A stretch of 64,000 nt of DNA from Rhodospirillales bacterium. GTDB taxonomy: Bacteria; Pseudomonadota; Alphaproteobacteria; Micavibrionales; Micavibrionaceae. A model generated the notes under the pieces. That model did no database searches. It worked only from the letters and a program-made list of their open reading frames with translations, and was not told where the DNA came from. The stretch lies in assembly GCA_020638175.1 (NCBI GenBank), contig JACKJA010000002.1, positions 186,001-250,000 on the forward strand, read 5' to 3'. The translations under genes were made by a program, and so were the position numbers. Positions 27,803 through 36,842 of the stretch are shown here, piece by piece (the stretch's first letter is position 1; the number at the start of each line of letters is the position of its first letter).

Positions 27803-28630
27803 ATGCCTTTATTTCATATTGTCATCCTCGCACTGGTTCAGGGAATCACAGAATTTTTACCCATCAGCTCCAGCGGCCATCTGGCGCTGTCTCATGCTTT
27901 GATGGGCGAAACCGGCAGTCTGGCACAGTGGGAACAAAACCTGACCATGGATATTGCCGTGCATATCGGCACCCTTCTGGCGGTCTTGCTCTATTACAGG
28001 AAGGACGTCTGGCATATGGCCTGCGCGGCGCTCTCTGTTTTCAATAAAAAAAGCGACCAAGAAGGCACGCAGCTTATCTATCTGATTATCGTTGGCTCTC
28101 TGCCAGTAATCGCCGCAGGCTTCTTTATTCATGAACTGGCCCCGGCTTTTGTGAATTCTCTGAAAGTCACCGCTTGGTGCACGTTGATTTTCGGGATCGT
28201 TCTATGGGTGGCCGATACAAAATTCCCCGTTCAGCGCACAATACAAAACATGACCATCAAAGACGCGATTTTAATCGGGCTAGCCCAGATTTTGGCGCTT
28301 GTCCCCGGAACCAGCCGATCAGGTATCACGATGACAGCCGGACGGATGCTCGGCTTTTCCCGCAAGGAATCCGCCCATTACTCGTTGTTGCTGGCCATGG
28401 TAGCTATCAGCGGCGCCGGTGCTCTGACAGGCCTGAGCCTGCTGGATTCGGAAAATACGCAGCTCGGCTTTGACGTACTGATTGCCATTATTTTGTCGTT
28501 CCTGTCGGCCTACGCCGCCATCGCCCTGATGCTAAAATGGCTGGAGAAAATCAGTTTTACCCCCTTTGCCATCTACCGGATTGTGCTGGGCGTTATTCTT
28601 CTGGGGCTGATTTATAGCGGAGCATTATAA
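27803..28630 (+). CDS. uppP: Undecaprenyl-diphosphatase
   Basis: 275 aa from the ATG at 27803; the upstream frame extension to 27692 is antisense to the small membrane protein and unlikely. Hallmarks of the UppP/BacA family: the QGITEFLPISSSGHL box at residues 10-25 (catalytic Glu and Ser residues) and PGTSRSGITMTAGR near 170 (catalytic Arg). It dephosphorylates undecaprenyl pyrophosphate at the inner membrane to recycle the lipid carrier of cell wall synthesis. Its last 38 bases overlap the convergent rsmD gene. Confidence 0.95.
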   Translation: MPLFHIVILALVQGITEFLPISSSGHLALSHALMGETGSLAQWEQNLTMDIAVHIGTLLAVLLYYRKDVWHMACAALSVFNKKSDQEGTQLIYLIIVGSLPVIAAGFFIHELAPAFVNSLKVTAWCTLIFGIVLWVADTKFPVQRTIQNMTIKDAILIGLAQILALVPGTSRSGITMTAGRMLGFSRKESAHYSLLLAMVAISGAGALTGLSLLDSENTQLGFDVLIAIILSFLSAYAAIALMLKWLEKISFTPFAIYRIVLGVILLGLIYSGAL

Positions 28631-29150
28631 TCTGGCTGTCGCCATAGGGACGAGCATCCAGGAATGAAAACCCGGCCGGTGGACAAAGAGTAAACTGCTT
28701 TTCAGCCTCAACAACAACCATGCCCCCCGCAGTCAGCCAACCACCTGTGGCCAAGGCAGCCAGCGCCGGAAGAACCAGATCCCGACGATAAGGGGGATCG
28801 AGAAAAGCAAGTGTCGCGGCGGGCATGCTTTCAGGCCGTACGCCTGCTTTTCGTACATCCCTTTTCAGAAAAGTACACACCGTCTCGATACCGATGGCCC
28901 GCGCATTATCACGGGCAGGCTGGATATCCTTATCAATAAAAATACAGGCCGCGGCCCCGCGGGACAGGGACTCAAGCCCCAAAGACCCGCTTCCGCAAAA
29001 GCCGTCGAGAACAACCGCATCCACAGGTAAATCATATTTAAGCAACATATTGAAAACCGCTTGCCGGACCATATCTGTCGTCGGGCGTACGTCCAGGCCC
29101 TTGGGCACGGATAACCGCCGCCCTCGATATAGCCCCGCCGTAATTCTCAT
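28593..29150 (-). CDS. rsmD: 16S rRNA m2G966 methyltransferase
   Basis: 185 aa Rossmann methyltransferase. SAM motif DGFCGSGSLGLE at 49-60 and catalytic DPPY at 118-121. The N-terminal RITAGLYRGRRLSVP is typical of RsmD, which methylates N2 of G966 in 16S rRNA. It overlaps the start of the upstream pseudouridine synthase stop by 4 bases, which implies coupled translation, and overlaps uppP tail-to-tail by 38 bases. Confidence 0.95.
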   Translation of the reverse strand: MRITAGLYRGRRLSVPKGLDVRPTTDMVRQAVFNMLLKYDLPVDAVVLDGFCGSGSLGLESLSRGAAACIFIDKDIQPARDNARAIGIETVCTFLKRDVRKAGVRPESMPAATLAFLDPPYRRDLVLPALAALATGGWLTAGGMVVVEAEKQFTLCPPAGFSFLDARPYGDSQIIMLRYKSAPEE

Positions 29151-29893
29151 GATTTCTTATCCTGCTGTTTAAAATAGCCGGAAATCTGCTCTTTCATAAT
29201 CTTACCTTTCACTTGCTCAACAGCGCCAAGGGGTAAGTTTCCGAGTTGAAACGGACCATATGCCAGACGGATAAGACGGTTCACTTTCAAACCGATCGCC
29301 TCCATCACCCGGCGCACTTCCCGATTCTTGCCTTCCTTGATTGATACGGTCAGCCAACAGTTACTCCCTTGCTGCTTATCCAGCTTGGCTTCGATTTCGC
29401 CATAGCGCATGCCATCAACCGTAATTCCTTTTTTCAACGTATCCAGCCGTTCCTGTGTAATCGTCCCATGCGCCCGCACGCGGTAGCGGCGCTTCCAGCC
29501 CGTCGCCGGCAGCTCCAGATAACGCGCCAGCTCCCCGTCATTGGTTAAAAGCAGCAGCCCTTCCGTATTCATATCCAGCCGCCCCACCGTCACCAGCCGC
29601 GGCAACCCTTCGGGCAATTCGTCAAAAATCGTCGGGCGGCCCTTTTCATCACGCGCCGTCGTCACCAGACCACCGGGTTTGTGATACATAAAAAGCTGGG
29701 TGCCTTCAGCCTGTGGCAAAACCTTGCCATCAACCAGAATTTCGTCCTCTGGCCCAACGGTACAGGCCGGGGTATCCAAAACCCGGCCATTTACGCTCAC
29801 ACGGCCCATATCAATCCAGCGCTCGGCATCGCGGCGGGAACACAGCCCTGCCCGCGCCATAACCTTGGCTATTCTTTCTTTTTTTTCTGACAT
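29147..29893 (-). CDS. rluB: RluB/RsuA-family pseudouridine synthase
   Basis: 248 aa. An S4 RNA-binding domain (residues 5-50, RIAKVMARAGLCSRRDAERWI) precedes the RsuA-type catalytic domain with GRLDMNTEGLLLLTNDGEL, in which the Asp is the catalytic nucleophile. The C-terminus is short and basic. The family modifies U2605 in 23S rRNA (RluB) or related positions; RluE/RluF-type specificity cannot be excluded. It is the first gene of an rluB-rsmD pair and is divergent from tadA. Confidence 0.85.
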   Translation of the reverse strand: MSEKKERIAKVMARAGLCSRRDAERWIDMGRVSVNGRVLDTPACTVGPEDEILVDGKVLPQAEGTQLFMYHKPGGLVTTARDEKGRPTIFDELPEGLPRLVTVGRLDMNTEGLLLLTNDGELARYLELPATGWKRRYRVRAHGTITQERLDTLKKGITVDGMRYGEIEAKLDKQQGSNCWLTVSIKEGKNREVRRVMEAIGLKVNRLIRLAYGPFQLGNLPLGAVEQVKGKIMKEQISGYFKQQDKKS

Positions 29894-29967
29894 CGTAACT
29901 CCTCTTAACGTCAGGAATATTATTTTTTATCTTGGCGATCGCCGTATCTTGGCGTTAAGAAGCATAC

Positions 29968-30456
29968 ATGACAATTAAAGAACAAGATAAAAAATTCATG
30001 ACGTTAGCGCTGGAAGAGGCGCAAAAAGCAGCGCTGCGCGACGAAGTGCCGATCGGTGCCCTTCTGGTAGACCCCGGTACAGGAACGATCGTCGCCCGCA
30101 ACGGCAACCGCACGCGGGAACAGTCAGATCCCACCGCACACGCGGAAATTCTTGTAATCCGTGAAGCCTGTGAAAACACCGGCGCCCAGCGTATTCCTGA
30201 ATACGACCTGTACGTCACCCTCGAGCCCTGCGCTATGTGTGCTGCTGCCATCAGTTTCGCCCGTATCCGCCGCGTTATTTACGGAGCGCCGGATCCAAAG
30301 GGCGGTGGAATCGAGCATGGCGGAAAATTTTATGATCTGTCCACCTGTCATCACCGCCCGGATGTAACCAAGGAAGTCTTGGCCGAAGAATGCGGCAAGA
30401 TCCTCAAGGATTTTTTTGCACAAAAACGCAGTAAAAATTCACAGGCTGAAATATAA
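29968..30456 (+). CDS. tadA: tRNA adenosine(34) deaminase
   Basis: 162 aa zinc deaminase. Zinc ligand and proton shuttle in HAE (H58, E60) and the PCAMC motif (C88, C91). The enzyme converts A34 to inosine in the tRNA-Arg(ACG) anticodon. Length and motif spacing fit TadA. Start has no strong Shine-Dalgarno but the ATG fits family length. Confidence 0.95.
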   Translation: MTIKEQDKKFMTLALEEAQKAALRDEVPIGALLVDPGTGTIVARNGNRTREQSDPTAHAEILVIREACENTGAQRIPEYDLYVTLEPCAMCAAAISFARIRRVIYGAPDPKGGGIEHGGKFYDLSTCHHRPDVTKEVLAEECGKILKDFFAQKRSKNSQAEI

Positions 30457-30521
30457 TTACGAGATACGTACCCCGTAATACGCATTACATTACTTATTTT
30501 ATTTCAAATAGTAAAGAGCTA

Positions 30522-31853
30522 TCAAGACAAGAGATTTTCTTCGATAAACCGGTAAGCGGCATCCAGAGGCAAAGGCCGCTCAAACAGATAACCTTGCGCA
30601 AAATCACACCCCAGAGAATTCAAAGCCACAACATCGCGCTCTTTTTCGATCCCCTCGGCAACGACCTGCAGCTTGAAATTCCGGGCCAACCCCACAATAG
30701 CCCGGACAATATCGATGCTCTTATTATCATCGTGTAGCTGCATGACAAAAGACCGGTCGATCTTAAGCGTATCAATCGAAAAACGGTGGAGATATCCCAA
30801 CGACGAATAACCGGTCCCAAAATCATCCAGAGCAATCCCCACACCGAGCTTTTTAAGCCCCTGCAGAACCTCTTCGGCCAGATCCGCATCGCCGATCAAC
30901 GCACTTTCGGTAATTTCCAACTTTATCTGCTGCGGGTTAATATTGCTGTTCTCCAGCGTCTTTTCGACCATTCTCACAATATCGGTATTACCAAAGTTAA
31001 TCCCCGACAGGTTAACGCTGATGAATAAATCTTTCCCGGCTGGACCAGCCTTTTCCATCAACGCCGGCAGATATTCGCACGCTTTTTCCAGCATCATCCG
31101 ATCAAGATGCTGGACCACTCCGGTACGCTCCGCCACGGGAATAAACTGGTCAGGAAAAATCATCCCCTTTTCAGGATGCTGCCAGCGAATCAAAGCCTCA
31201 AACCCCGCCAGCCGCCGATCCGGAAGCGTTAATATAGGCTGCAAATAAGGAATAAATTCACGGTTATCCAGTCCCGCCCGTAATTCCTGCTCCAGCTTCA
31301 ACTCTCGCAAAGCTATTTCCCGCTGCTCCTCGGTATTATGGAGACGAACGAGAACTTCCGGCAGGTTTTCATAGCGGCTGATCTTTTCAACAAAATCACC
31401 GCCCTGATCCTGCTTGATCGATTCAGGAAGGTAAATACGCGTCAGGCTATAACGCTCAATCAACAAACTAACTAGCAAGGAAAGAATGGGATCAAGTCCG
31501 GAAATGCGGTCCCGCAGGGCATCACGGGGAATAACAAAAATCGTGGATTCTGCCGTCGTCACGGCCCCGGCGGTCCGGGCGGCATCATCGATCAGGGCCA
31601 TCTCACCGAAAATCTCACCCGCGCCCAAAACACACAGACAAGAATCTTTTGCGGCCTCGTCCTCATCAAAAATATCGACCTGGCCTTCGTCGATAAGATA
31701 GGCACATTCCCGGCGCTCTCCTTTTCTGAACAACACCGTCCCGGCGGGGAAAACATACCGGCGGATCATCCCGGCACAATTCCGGGCCAGGATCGCGTCT
31801 TGTGAATCATCCTGAGACCATTTTTTGGCAACGACAGCCTGCCCCTCTGACAC
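30522..31853 (-). CDS. Cyclic nucleotide-binding domain and EAL phosphodiesterase
   Basis: 443 aa from a GTG start with AGGAGC 6 bases upstream. Residues 20-140 form a cNMP-binding beta-barrel (FRKGERRECAYLIDEGQ...GEIFGEMALIDDAARTA, with the phosphate-binding cassette). A short linker leads to an EAL domain (about 195-443). Catalytic residues look intact: E in FEALIRW, N in SVNLSG, E in LEITES, DD in LDDFGTGYSS, K in LKIDRSF, E in VAEGIE and Q in FAQGYLF. It should hydrolyse cyclic-di-GMP under control of a cyclic nucleotide or other effector. Its SD overlaps the purD stop, suggesting co-transcription. Confidence 0.9.
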   Translation of the reverse strand: MSEGQAVVAKKWSQDDSQDAILARNCAGMIRRYVFPAGTVLFRKGERRECAYLIDEGQVDIFDEDEAAKDSCLCVLGAGEIFGEMALIDDAARTAGAVTTAESTIFVIPRDALRDRISGLDPILSLLVSLLIERYSLTRIYLPESIKQDQGGDFVEKISRYENLPEVLVRLHNTEEQREIALRELKLEQELRAGLDNREFIPYLQPILTLPDRRLAGFEALIRWQHPEKGMIFPDQFIPVAERTGVVQHLDRMMLEKACEYLPALMEKAGPAGKDLFISVNLSGINFGNTDIVRMVEKTLENSNINPQQIKLEITESALIGDADLAEEVLQGLKKLGVGIALDDFGTGYSSLGYLHRFSIDTLKIDRSFVMQLHDDNKSIDIVRAIVGLARNFKLQVVAEGIEKERDVVALNSLGCDFAQGYLFERPLPLDAAYRFIEENLLS

Positions 31854-31862
31854 GATACGCTC

Positions 31863-33155
31863 CTAGCTCTCGCCTTCACTTTTTACAGCCCGCCACCCGA
31901 TATCGCGGCGGCAAAAGCCATCGGGCCAATCAATCAGATCAACGGCATGGTACGCACGTTCCTGCGCCAATTTTGCAGTATTCCCCAGCGCCGTCACGCC
32001 CAGAACCCGGCCCCCGTTGGCAACCAGTTGCCCTTCGCCGTTCCGGCATGTTCCAGCATGAAAAATTTTACAGTGTTCCGTTTCACTTTCGGCATGATCC
32101 AGATCTATAACAGACCCTTTCTCATAGTCGCCGGGATAACCTTTTGCAGCCATCACAACGCACAAAGCCGTGGCATTACGCCATTCAATCTGGTCAGCGA
32201 CCTCATCCAAACGTCCTTCCGCCGCCGCCAGTAAAATTTCCAGCAAATCGGATTTCAACAGCATCATCAACGGCTGACATTCAGGATCGCCAAACCGTAC
32301 GTTATATTCCAGCAACGTTGGCTCACAATCTTTAACCATCAATCCGGCAAAAAGTACGCCGGTAAACGGGCAACCTTCTTTGGCCATCCCGTCAATCAGA
32401 GGTTTGATCGTCCGGTCAAAAATTTCCTTCTCCAGCTCCGGCGTCATGAAATGGGCCGGGGCGTACGCCCCCATCCCGCCTGTATTCAGGCCCATATCGC
32501 CGTCCCCCACACGTTTGTGGTCCTGCGCCGAAAGCAACGGCACAACGGTTTTCCCATCGGCCAGCGCGAAAAAGCTGACTTCTTCACCTTCCAGAAATTC
32601 CTCAATAACAATTTCCGTCCCCGCATCACCGAAAGCTGCACCGGACAGCATCTCTTCCGCCGCCTTTTCCGCTTCCTCTACGCTCTGACAGATAATCACG
32701 CCCTTACCCGCCGCCAGCCCGTCGGTCTTGACAACGATCGGCGCCCCATGCGTACGGATAAACGTACGGGCTGCATCCAGGTCGGTAAACCGGCCATAGG
32801 CAGCCGTCGGGATACCGTACTTGGCGCACATGTCCTTCATGAAAGCTTTGGAGCCTTCAAGCTGGGCGGCCGCCCGGCTCGGGCCGAAAACCTTAAACCC
32901 TTTTTCTTTAAGGATATCGGTCAGGCCGGCAACCAACGGCACTTCCGGCCCGATAACGACCAGATCAATTTTCCTGTCTTGGGCAAAGGCAACAATTTCA
33001 TCAATATTGTCAGCCGCAATGCCATTGCATTCGGAACTTTCACAAATGCCCGCATTACCGGGCGCAGCATAGAGCGCCGAACACAATCGTGATTGTGCCA
33101 GCTTCCAAGACAAAGCGTGTTCGCGACCCCCACCACCAACAACAAGAATATTCAT
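31863..33155 (-). CDS. purD: Phosphoribosylamine-glycine ligase
   Basis: 430 aa ATP-grasp enzyme of purine synthesis. N-terminal Rossmann-like VVGGGGREHALSWKL, the ATP-grasp body (PIVVKTDGLAAGKGVIIC, EEFLEGEEVSFFAL, with GDPECQ near the C-terminal catalytic region). It joins phosphoribosylamine and glycine. It lies 2 bases after the NDT-like gene and 9 bases before the cNMP-EAL gene in the long minus-strand run, which places a purine gene inside an LPS gene cluster. Confidence 0.96.
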   Translation of the reverse strand: MNILVVGGGGREHALSWKLAQSRLCSALYAAPGNAGICESSECNGIAADNIDEIVAFAQDRKIDLVVIGPEVPLVAGLTDILKEKGFKVFGPSRAAAQLEGSKAFMKDMCAKYGIPTAAYGRFTDLDAARTFIRTHGAPIVVKTDGLAAGKGVIICQSVEEAEKAAEEMLSGAAFGDAGTEIVIEEFLEGEEVSFFALADGKTVVPLLSAQDHKRVGDGDMGLNTGGMGAYAPAHFMTPELEKEIFDRTIKPLIDGMAKEGCPFTGVLFAGLMVKDCEPTLLEYNVRFGDPECQPLMMLLKSDLLEILLAAAEGRLDEVADQIEWRNATALCVVMAAKGYPGDYEKGSVIDLDHAESETEHCKIFHAGTCRNGEGQLVANGGRVLGVTALGNTAKLAQERAYHAVDLIDWPDGFCRRDIGWRAVKSEGES

Positions 33156-33157
33156 TT

Positions 33158-33547
33158 TTAACTGTCCCCCGAACGAACCATATCAAGAAAATCCGTGAAA
33201 GGAAGAGCCTTTGCAACAAGAGCGTTAACGGCCATTTCCCGGATCGATTCACTGCTATAAATCGACAAACCTTTTGCATACGCATAGGCTATTTCAATTG
33301 TTACACTATAGCCAACATAACCATCCTTGGCGACAACATATAAAATATTTGTTTCGTCCAACAAATCCAGAAAGCGAAAAGTCAGGCTTTCTTTCTCTTT
33401 CTGGGTTATAGTTTGGTCATGGGCATCGTCAAATTCAAAGGCCGGATGGTGCACGGTAAACCCGGCATCCTGAAGCTGTCGGACATACTCTTTTGTCTCA
33501 TCATAAAATTTAGTGCTGGAAGCCAGCGCGATAACCGGCTGAGTCAT
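33158..33547 (-). CDS. Nucleoside 2-deoxyribosyltransferase-like protein
   Basis: 129 aa. The fold is suggested by the N-terminal IALASSTKF strand, a central DLLDETNILYVVAKDGYVGYS and the VTIEIAYAYAKG segment, which matches the GxxxEIGYA helix of the family (catalytic Glu kept). It overlaps the lptB stop by 4 bases (ATGA), so translation is coupled. True NDT activity, base exchange on deoxyribonucleosides, is only inferred. Related small proteins of unknown role also have this fold. In many alphaproteobacteria rpoN follows lptB; here this gene does. Confidence 0.65.
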   Translation of the reverse strand: MTQPVIALASSTKFYDETKEYVRQLQDAGFTVHHPAFEFDDAHDQTITQKEKESLTFRFLDLLDETNILYVVAKDGYVGYSVTIEIAYAYAKGLSIYSSESIREMAVNALVAKALPFTDFLDMVRSGDS

Positions 33548-34296
33548 AAAGAAAATCCTTCGCCCAGATACACTTTCCGTACATCATCGTGAGAAACGAT
33601 CTCGTCCGGCGTTCCCTCCATCAAGACTTTACCATCATGCAGGATATAAGCCCGGTCAACGATATCCAGACAATCACGCACATTATGATCGGTAATCAAA
33701 ACCCCCAACCCCCGGTCTTTCAGATGCCCTACCAGATTGCGGATTTCACTGACCGCGATCGGGTCGATTCCGGCCAAGGGCTCGTCCAGCAACATAAATT
33801 GCGGGCGACCGGCCAGCGCCCGGGCAATTTCAACCCGGCGGCGTTCTCCGCCCGACAGCGCCACAGAGGGCGTACGCCGTAAATGGGCGATGGAAAACTC
33901 GGCCAGCAAATCCTCAAGAAAATGCTCCTGATCCTCGGGCTTCAAATCCTGAGCCTGTAAAACTGCCCTGATATTGTCTTCCACGTTCAACCCTCGGAAG
34001 ATCGAGGATTCCTGAGGCAAATAGCCAATTCCCATTCGGGCCCGGCGGTACATCGGCAACGCCGTAACATCCTGCCCGTCCAGCATAATATAACCGCCAT
34101 CCGCCCCGATCAGACCGGTCATAATATAAAAACTGGTGGTTTTTCCCGCTCCGTTCGGCCCCAAGAGAGCCACAGCCTCGCCCCGCTGGATCGACAAACT
34201 AACATCGCGGAGAACCGGGCGCTTTTTGTAGCTTTTCGACAGGTGCCGCGCCTGTAAGCCTTTGGGAACTGATTTTAAACGTCTTCGTTTTTGCAT
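33544..34296 (-). CDS. lptB: LPS export ABC transporter ATPase
   Basis: 250 aa ABC ATPase. Walker A GPNGAGKTT, Q-loop GYLPQESSIF, signature LSGGERRRVE, and Walker B MLLDEPLAGIDP are in order. LptB drives extraction of lipopolysaccharide from the inner membrane by LptF-LptG, which are at 48.9-51.2 kb. It has a basic N-terminal extension of about 18 residues. It lies 44 bases downstream of lptA. Confidence 0.96.
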   Translation of the reverse strand: MQKRRRLKSVPKGLQARHLSKSYKKRPVLRDVSLSIQRGEAVALLGPNGAGKTTSFYIMTGLIGADGGYIMLDGQDVTALPMYRRARMGIGYLPQESSIFRGLNVEDNIRAVLQAQDLKPEDQEHFLEDLLAEFSIAHLRRTPSVALSGGERRRVEIARALAGRPQFMLLDEPLAGIDPIAVSEIRNLVGHLKDRGLGVLITDHNVRDCLDIVDRAYILHDGKVLMEGTPDEIVSHDDVRKVYLGEGFSL

Positions 34297-34340
34297 AGCA
34301 CAATCATCATGCCGGGTTTTACGGGTTTATGCAATTTACT

Positions 34341-35150
34341 TTATGGCTGGGTTTTATCACTTCCGGGATAGAATGTCCCATGAACACGGCCCCCGGTTTC
34401 GGGGCTGCCATGCATACGGCTGACATTAGTGGCCAGATTAACATCCGCCCTATCCCCTTCCAGAACATTCGGGCCGCGCTGGATTTTCACCGTCCCGATC
34501 AATTCGGCCACATTGGTTGCCGCGTTATAGACCCCTTTCTGGCCGCTCAGCGTTTCCGTCGGCGTGATAATAACCACATTATCATAAGCTTCCAGCCGGT
34601 TAAGCTGGTTCTTACCATCAGCGCCCTTGGTGAAAAAAGCCGCCAGACGAGCCGCGGTAATCGTATCCTCGCCGCGAATAGCCTTGGCATCCCCCAGAGC
34701 CGTCAACCTGCCTTCATTGATCCAGTATTCAAAACTGTCCCGCGCCGTTACAGTCTGATCGGGCGAAACCAACCGCAAATTTTCACCCGTCATCACCGCG
34801 ACACCCTGATCGACATTATAAACCGTTTTATCGCCATAGGCCTTGTTGCCACGGGATTCGATTTCAACGTTCCCCGCCGCGGTCAGACGATAAATATCGA
34901 AATTTTCATCTTCCGTTTCCCGGTAATCCGCCGTGAGAACTTCAGCATGAATAATCACATCGCCCTGCTTTGCCACCACGGCCCCCCGGGCAATAAATTG
35001 CTGGGTATCCCGGTGCCACTCCAACGTCTGATCCGCGGTAATCTCCAGCGGTTCGTCCTTTTGAGGGTTAAAACCGCCGGCATTCTGGGCAGCAGCCGGG
35101 AATACCGCCAGAAAAAATACGATCAAAAAATTAAATATCAAAAATCTCAT
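34341..35150 (-). CDS. lptA: Periplasmic LPS bridge protein LptA
   Basis: 269 aa, OstA-type beta-jellyroll. A signal peptide ends around PAAAQ. The repeated short strands (FIARGAVVAKQGDVIIHAEVL, LTAAGNVEIES, YDNVVIITPTETLSG, LIGTVKI) are typical. LptA forms the bridge that carries LPS across the periplasm. It is longer than the enterobacterial 185 aa protein, as in other alphaproteobacteria, and ends in a Gly/His-containing tail. Start overlaps the lptC stop by 4 bases (ATGA). Confidence 0.9.
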   Translation of the reverse strand: MRFLIFNFLIVFFLAVFPAAAQNAGGFNPQKDEPLEITADQTLEWHRDTQQFIARGAVVAKQGDVIIHAEVLTADYRETEDENFDIYRLTAAGNVEIESRGNKAYGDKTVYNVDQGVAVMTGENLRLVSPDQTVTARDSFEYWINEGRLTALGDAKAIRGEDTITAARLAAFFTKGADGKNQLNRLEAYDNVVIITPTETLSGQKGVYNAATNVAELIGTVKIQRGPNVLEGDRADVNLATNVSRMHGSPETGGRVHGTFYPGSDKTQP

Positions 35151-35800
35151 TCTATCCCCTTAATCGCCCGGTTGAGAACCAGTTTGGCCGGGCCGGTAAA
35201 AATCAGCCGTTCCGATATGTTTTCCGCCTGCATACCGCTGGCCTGAAGCGTTCCGGCCGGGCCGTGGCCTGAAACCGGTTGGTCGGACCACGCTTCTTGC
35301 GCCTGCAGGTCAACCAGCAATTTTTCCGTTTGCAGCTCATATCCCTGATCGTGAAACAATTTAACCGCTCCTGTCAGCATCAACTGTTTTTTCTCCTGCC
35401 GGTATGTTCCTTTTTGCGATTCAACGGCAATCCAGTCTCCGCTTTTCAAAGTAATGTCGGCCATAGGCTGTTCCAGCAGCACCATATCGGGATCATCCGA
35501 GCTCTGCAGCGCCCGCGTCGCCGTAATGGTAAAAGGCTGCTGGCTTTCATCTTCGCTTTCGAAACGAGGACTAACCAATTCATTTTTGCCGATGACCGCC
35601 TGCGGGATCAGGTTTTCCTTCGGGATCGCCTCGAACGTTTCTTCCACCCGCGGCCAGGCCATCAAAATCCCGACAATGCCAACAGCCATAAGCGGCAGAA
35701 CCACCCGCATCCAGCGTACAAAACGCGTATACCGCGCGGTCGATTCGATCTTCCGCGGACGGTTTAAATGTTGCAAACGGTTGGATTGTTCTTTTTCCAT
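35147..35800 (-). CDS. lptC: LPS export protein LptC
   Basis: 217 aa, DUF1239 family. A single N-terminal anchor (FVRWMRVVLPLMAVGIVGILMAW) is followed by a periplasmic beta-jellyroll (NELVSPRFESEDE, QPFTITATRALQ, LTGAVKLFHDQGYELQTEKL). LptC hands LPS from LptBFG to LptA. It sits between kdsD and lptA and is translationally coupled to lptA. Confidence 0.92.
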   Translation of the reverse strand: MEKEQSNRLQHLNRPRKIESTARYTRFVRWMRVVLPLMAVGIVGILMAWPRVEETFEAIPKENLIPQAVIGKNELVSPRFESEDESQQPFTITATRALQSSDDPDMVLLEQPMADITLKSGDWIAVESQKGTYRQEKKQLMLTGAVKLFHDQGYELQTEKLLVDLQAQEAWSDQPVSGHGPAGTLQASGMQAENISERLIFTGPAKLVLNRAIKGIE

Positions 35801-35844
35801 TGAATAGATTATAGGGGCACAACGTTTTCAGGCAAAGAAAATCG

Positions 35845-36828
35845 TCAGGCCACACCGGCCTGCAAGCAGTCCTGAACCCGGATCAACCCGGCGGGCTTGC
35901 CATCATCCATCACGACAAGGCAAGTAATCGGCGATTTAAAGTGATTCAGCATAATATCAAGCGCCTCAGCCGCCAGCGCCTCCATACCGATTGTCTTTGG
36001 CCCGGCAGTCATAATCGCTGTCACCGGTTTTTGTAACAAGTCAGGCCCCATATGGCGCTTCAAATCCCCATCGGTAATAATCCCGCGCAAAGCGCCGGCA
36101 TCATCGACAACAACAATCGCCCCCAGATTTTTCTCGGTCAGAGCCAGCAAGGCTGTCTCCATATTGGCGCTATCCCGGACACGCGGCATGTCATCCCCGC
36201 CGTGCATCAGCTCGGAAACTTTCAGAAGTTTCTGCCCCAGCTTGCCGCCAGGATGAAAAATTTTGTACTGCTCAGCCGTCAACCCCATCCGTTCCAGCAA
36301 CGCCACAGCCAGCGCATCGCCGAGCGCCATGGTCATCGTTGTCGAAGTCGTCGGCGCCAGACCGTTCGGACACGCCTCCCCCACAGGTGGCAACAACAAA
36401 ACCATGTCAGCATGCTTGCCCAGCGTTGAATCGGCGCCGCTGGTAATCGCAATCAGCGGGATCGAAAACCGGCGGGTATAATGAATAATATCGGACAGCT
36501 CCGGTGCCTCGCCGGAATTGGACAGGGCCAGCACCACATCATCGCTGGTCACCATGCCCAGATCGCCATGGCTGGCTTCACCCGGATGAACGAAATAAGA
36601 CGGCGTGCCGGTTGACGCCAGAGTCGCCGCAATCTTGCGGCCAACATGACCGCTTTTCCCCATGCCGGTAACGATCAGCCGTCCGCGACGAGCATCTTTC
36701 ATAGCGACAATGGTTTCAACAGCCTGGGTAAAATCACCATTCAGAGAATCCGCCAAGGCTTCCAGACCGGCCGCTTCGGCTTTTAGTGTGCGGATGGCAC
36801 TGGCAACGTCCTTGTTTTCACTGGTCAT
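35845..36828 (-). CDS. kdsD: Arabinose-5-phosphate isomerase
   Basis: 327 aa from the ATG at 36828, preceded by AAGGCG about 9 bases upstream; an in-frame start at 36873 would overlap rnd. The SIS domain (residues 30-175, with GMGKSGHVGRKIAATLASTGTP and LSNSGEAPEL) is followed by two CBS domains (about 200-325). The enzyme makes D-arabinose 5-phosphate, the Kdo precursor for LPS. It begins 14 bases after the rnd stop, so these form one operon with the lpt genes. Confidence 0.95.
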   Translation of the reverse strand: MTSENKDVASAIRTLKAEAAGLEALADSLNGDFTQAVETIVAMKDARRGRLIVTGMGKSGHVGRKIAATLASTGTPSYFVHPGEASHGDLGMVTSDDVVLALSNSGEAPELSDIIHYTRRFSIPLIAITSGADSTLGKHADMVLLLPPVGEACPNGLAPTTSTTMTMALGDALAVALLERMGLTAEQYKIFHPGGKLGQKLLKVSELMHGGDDMPRVRDSANMETALLALTEKNLGAIVVVDDAGALRGIITDGDLKRHMGPDLLQKPVTAIMTAGPKTIGMEALAAEALDIMLNHFKSPITCLVVMDDGKPAGLIRVQDCLQAGVA

Positions 36829-36842
36829 GGAATACGCCTTGA

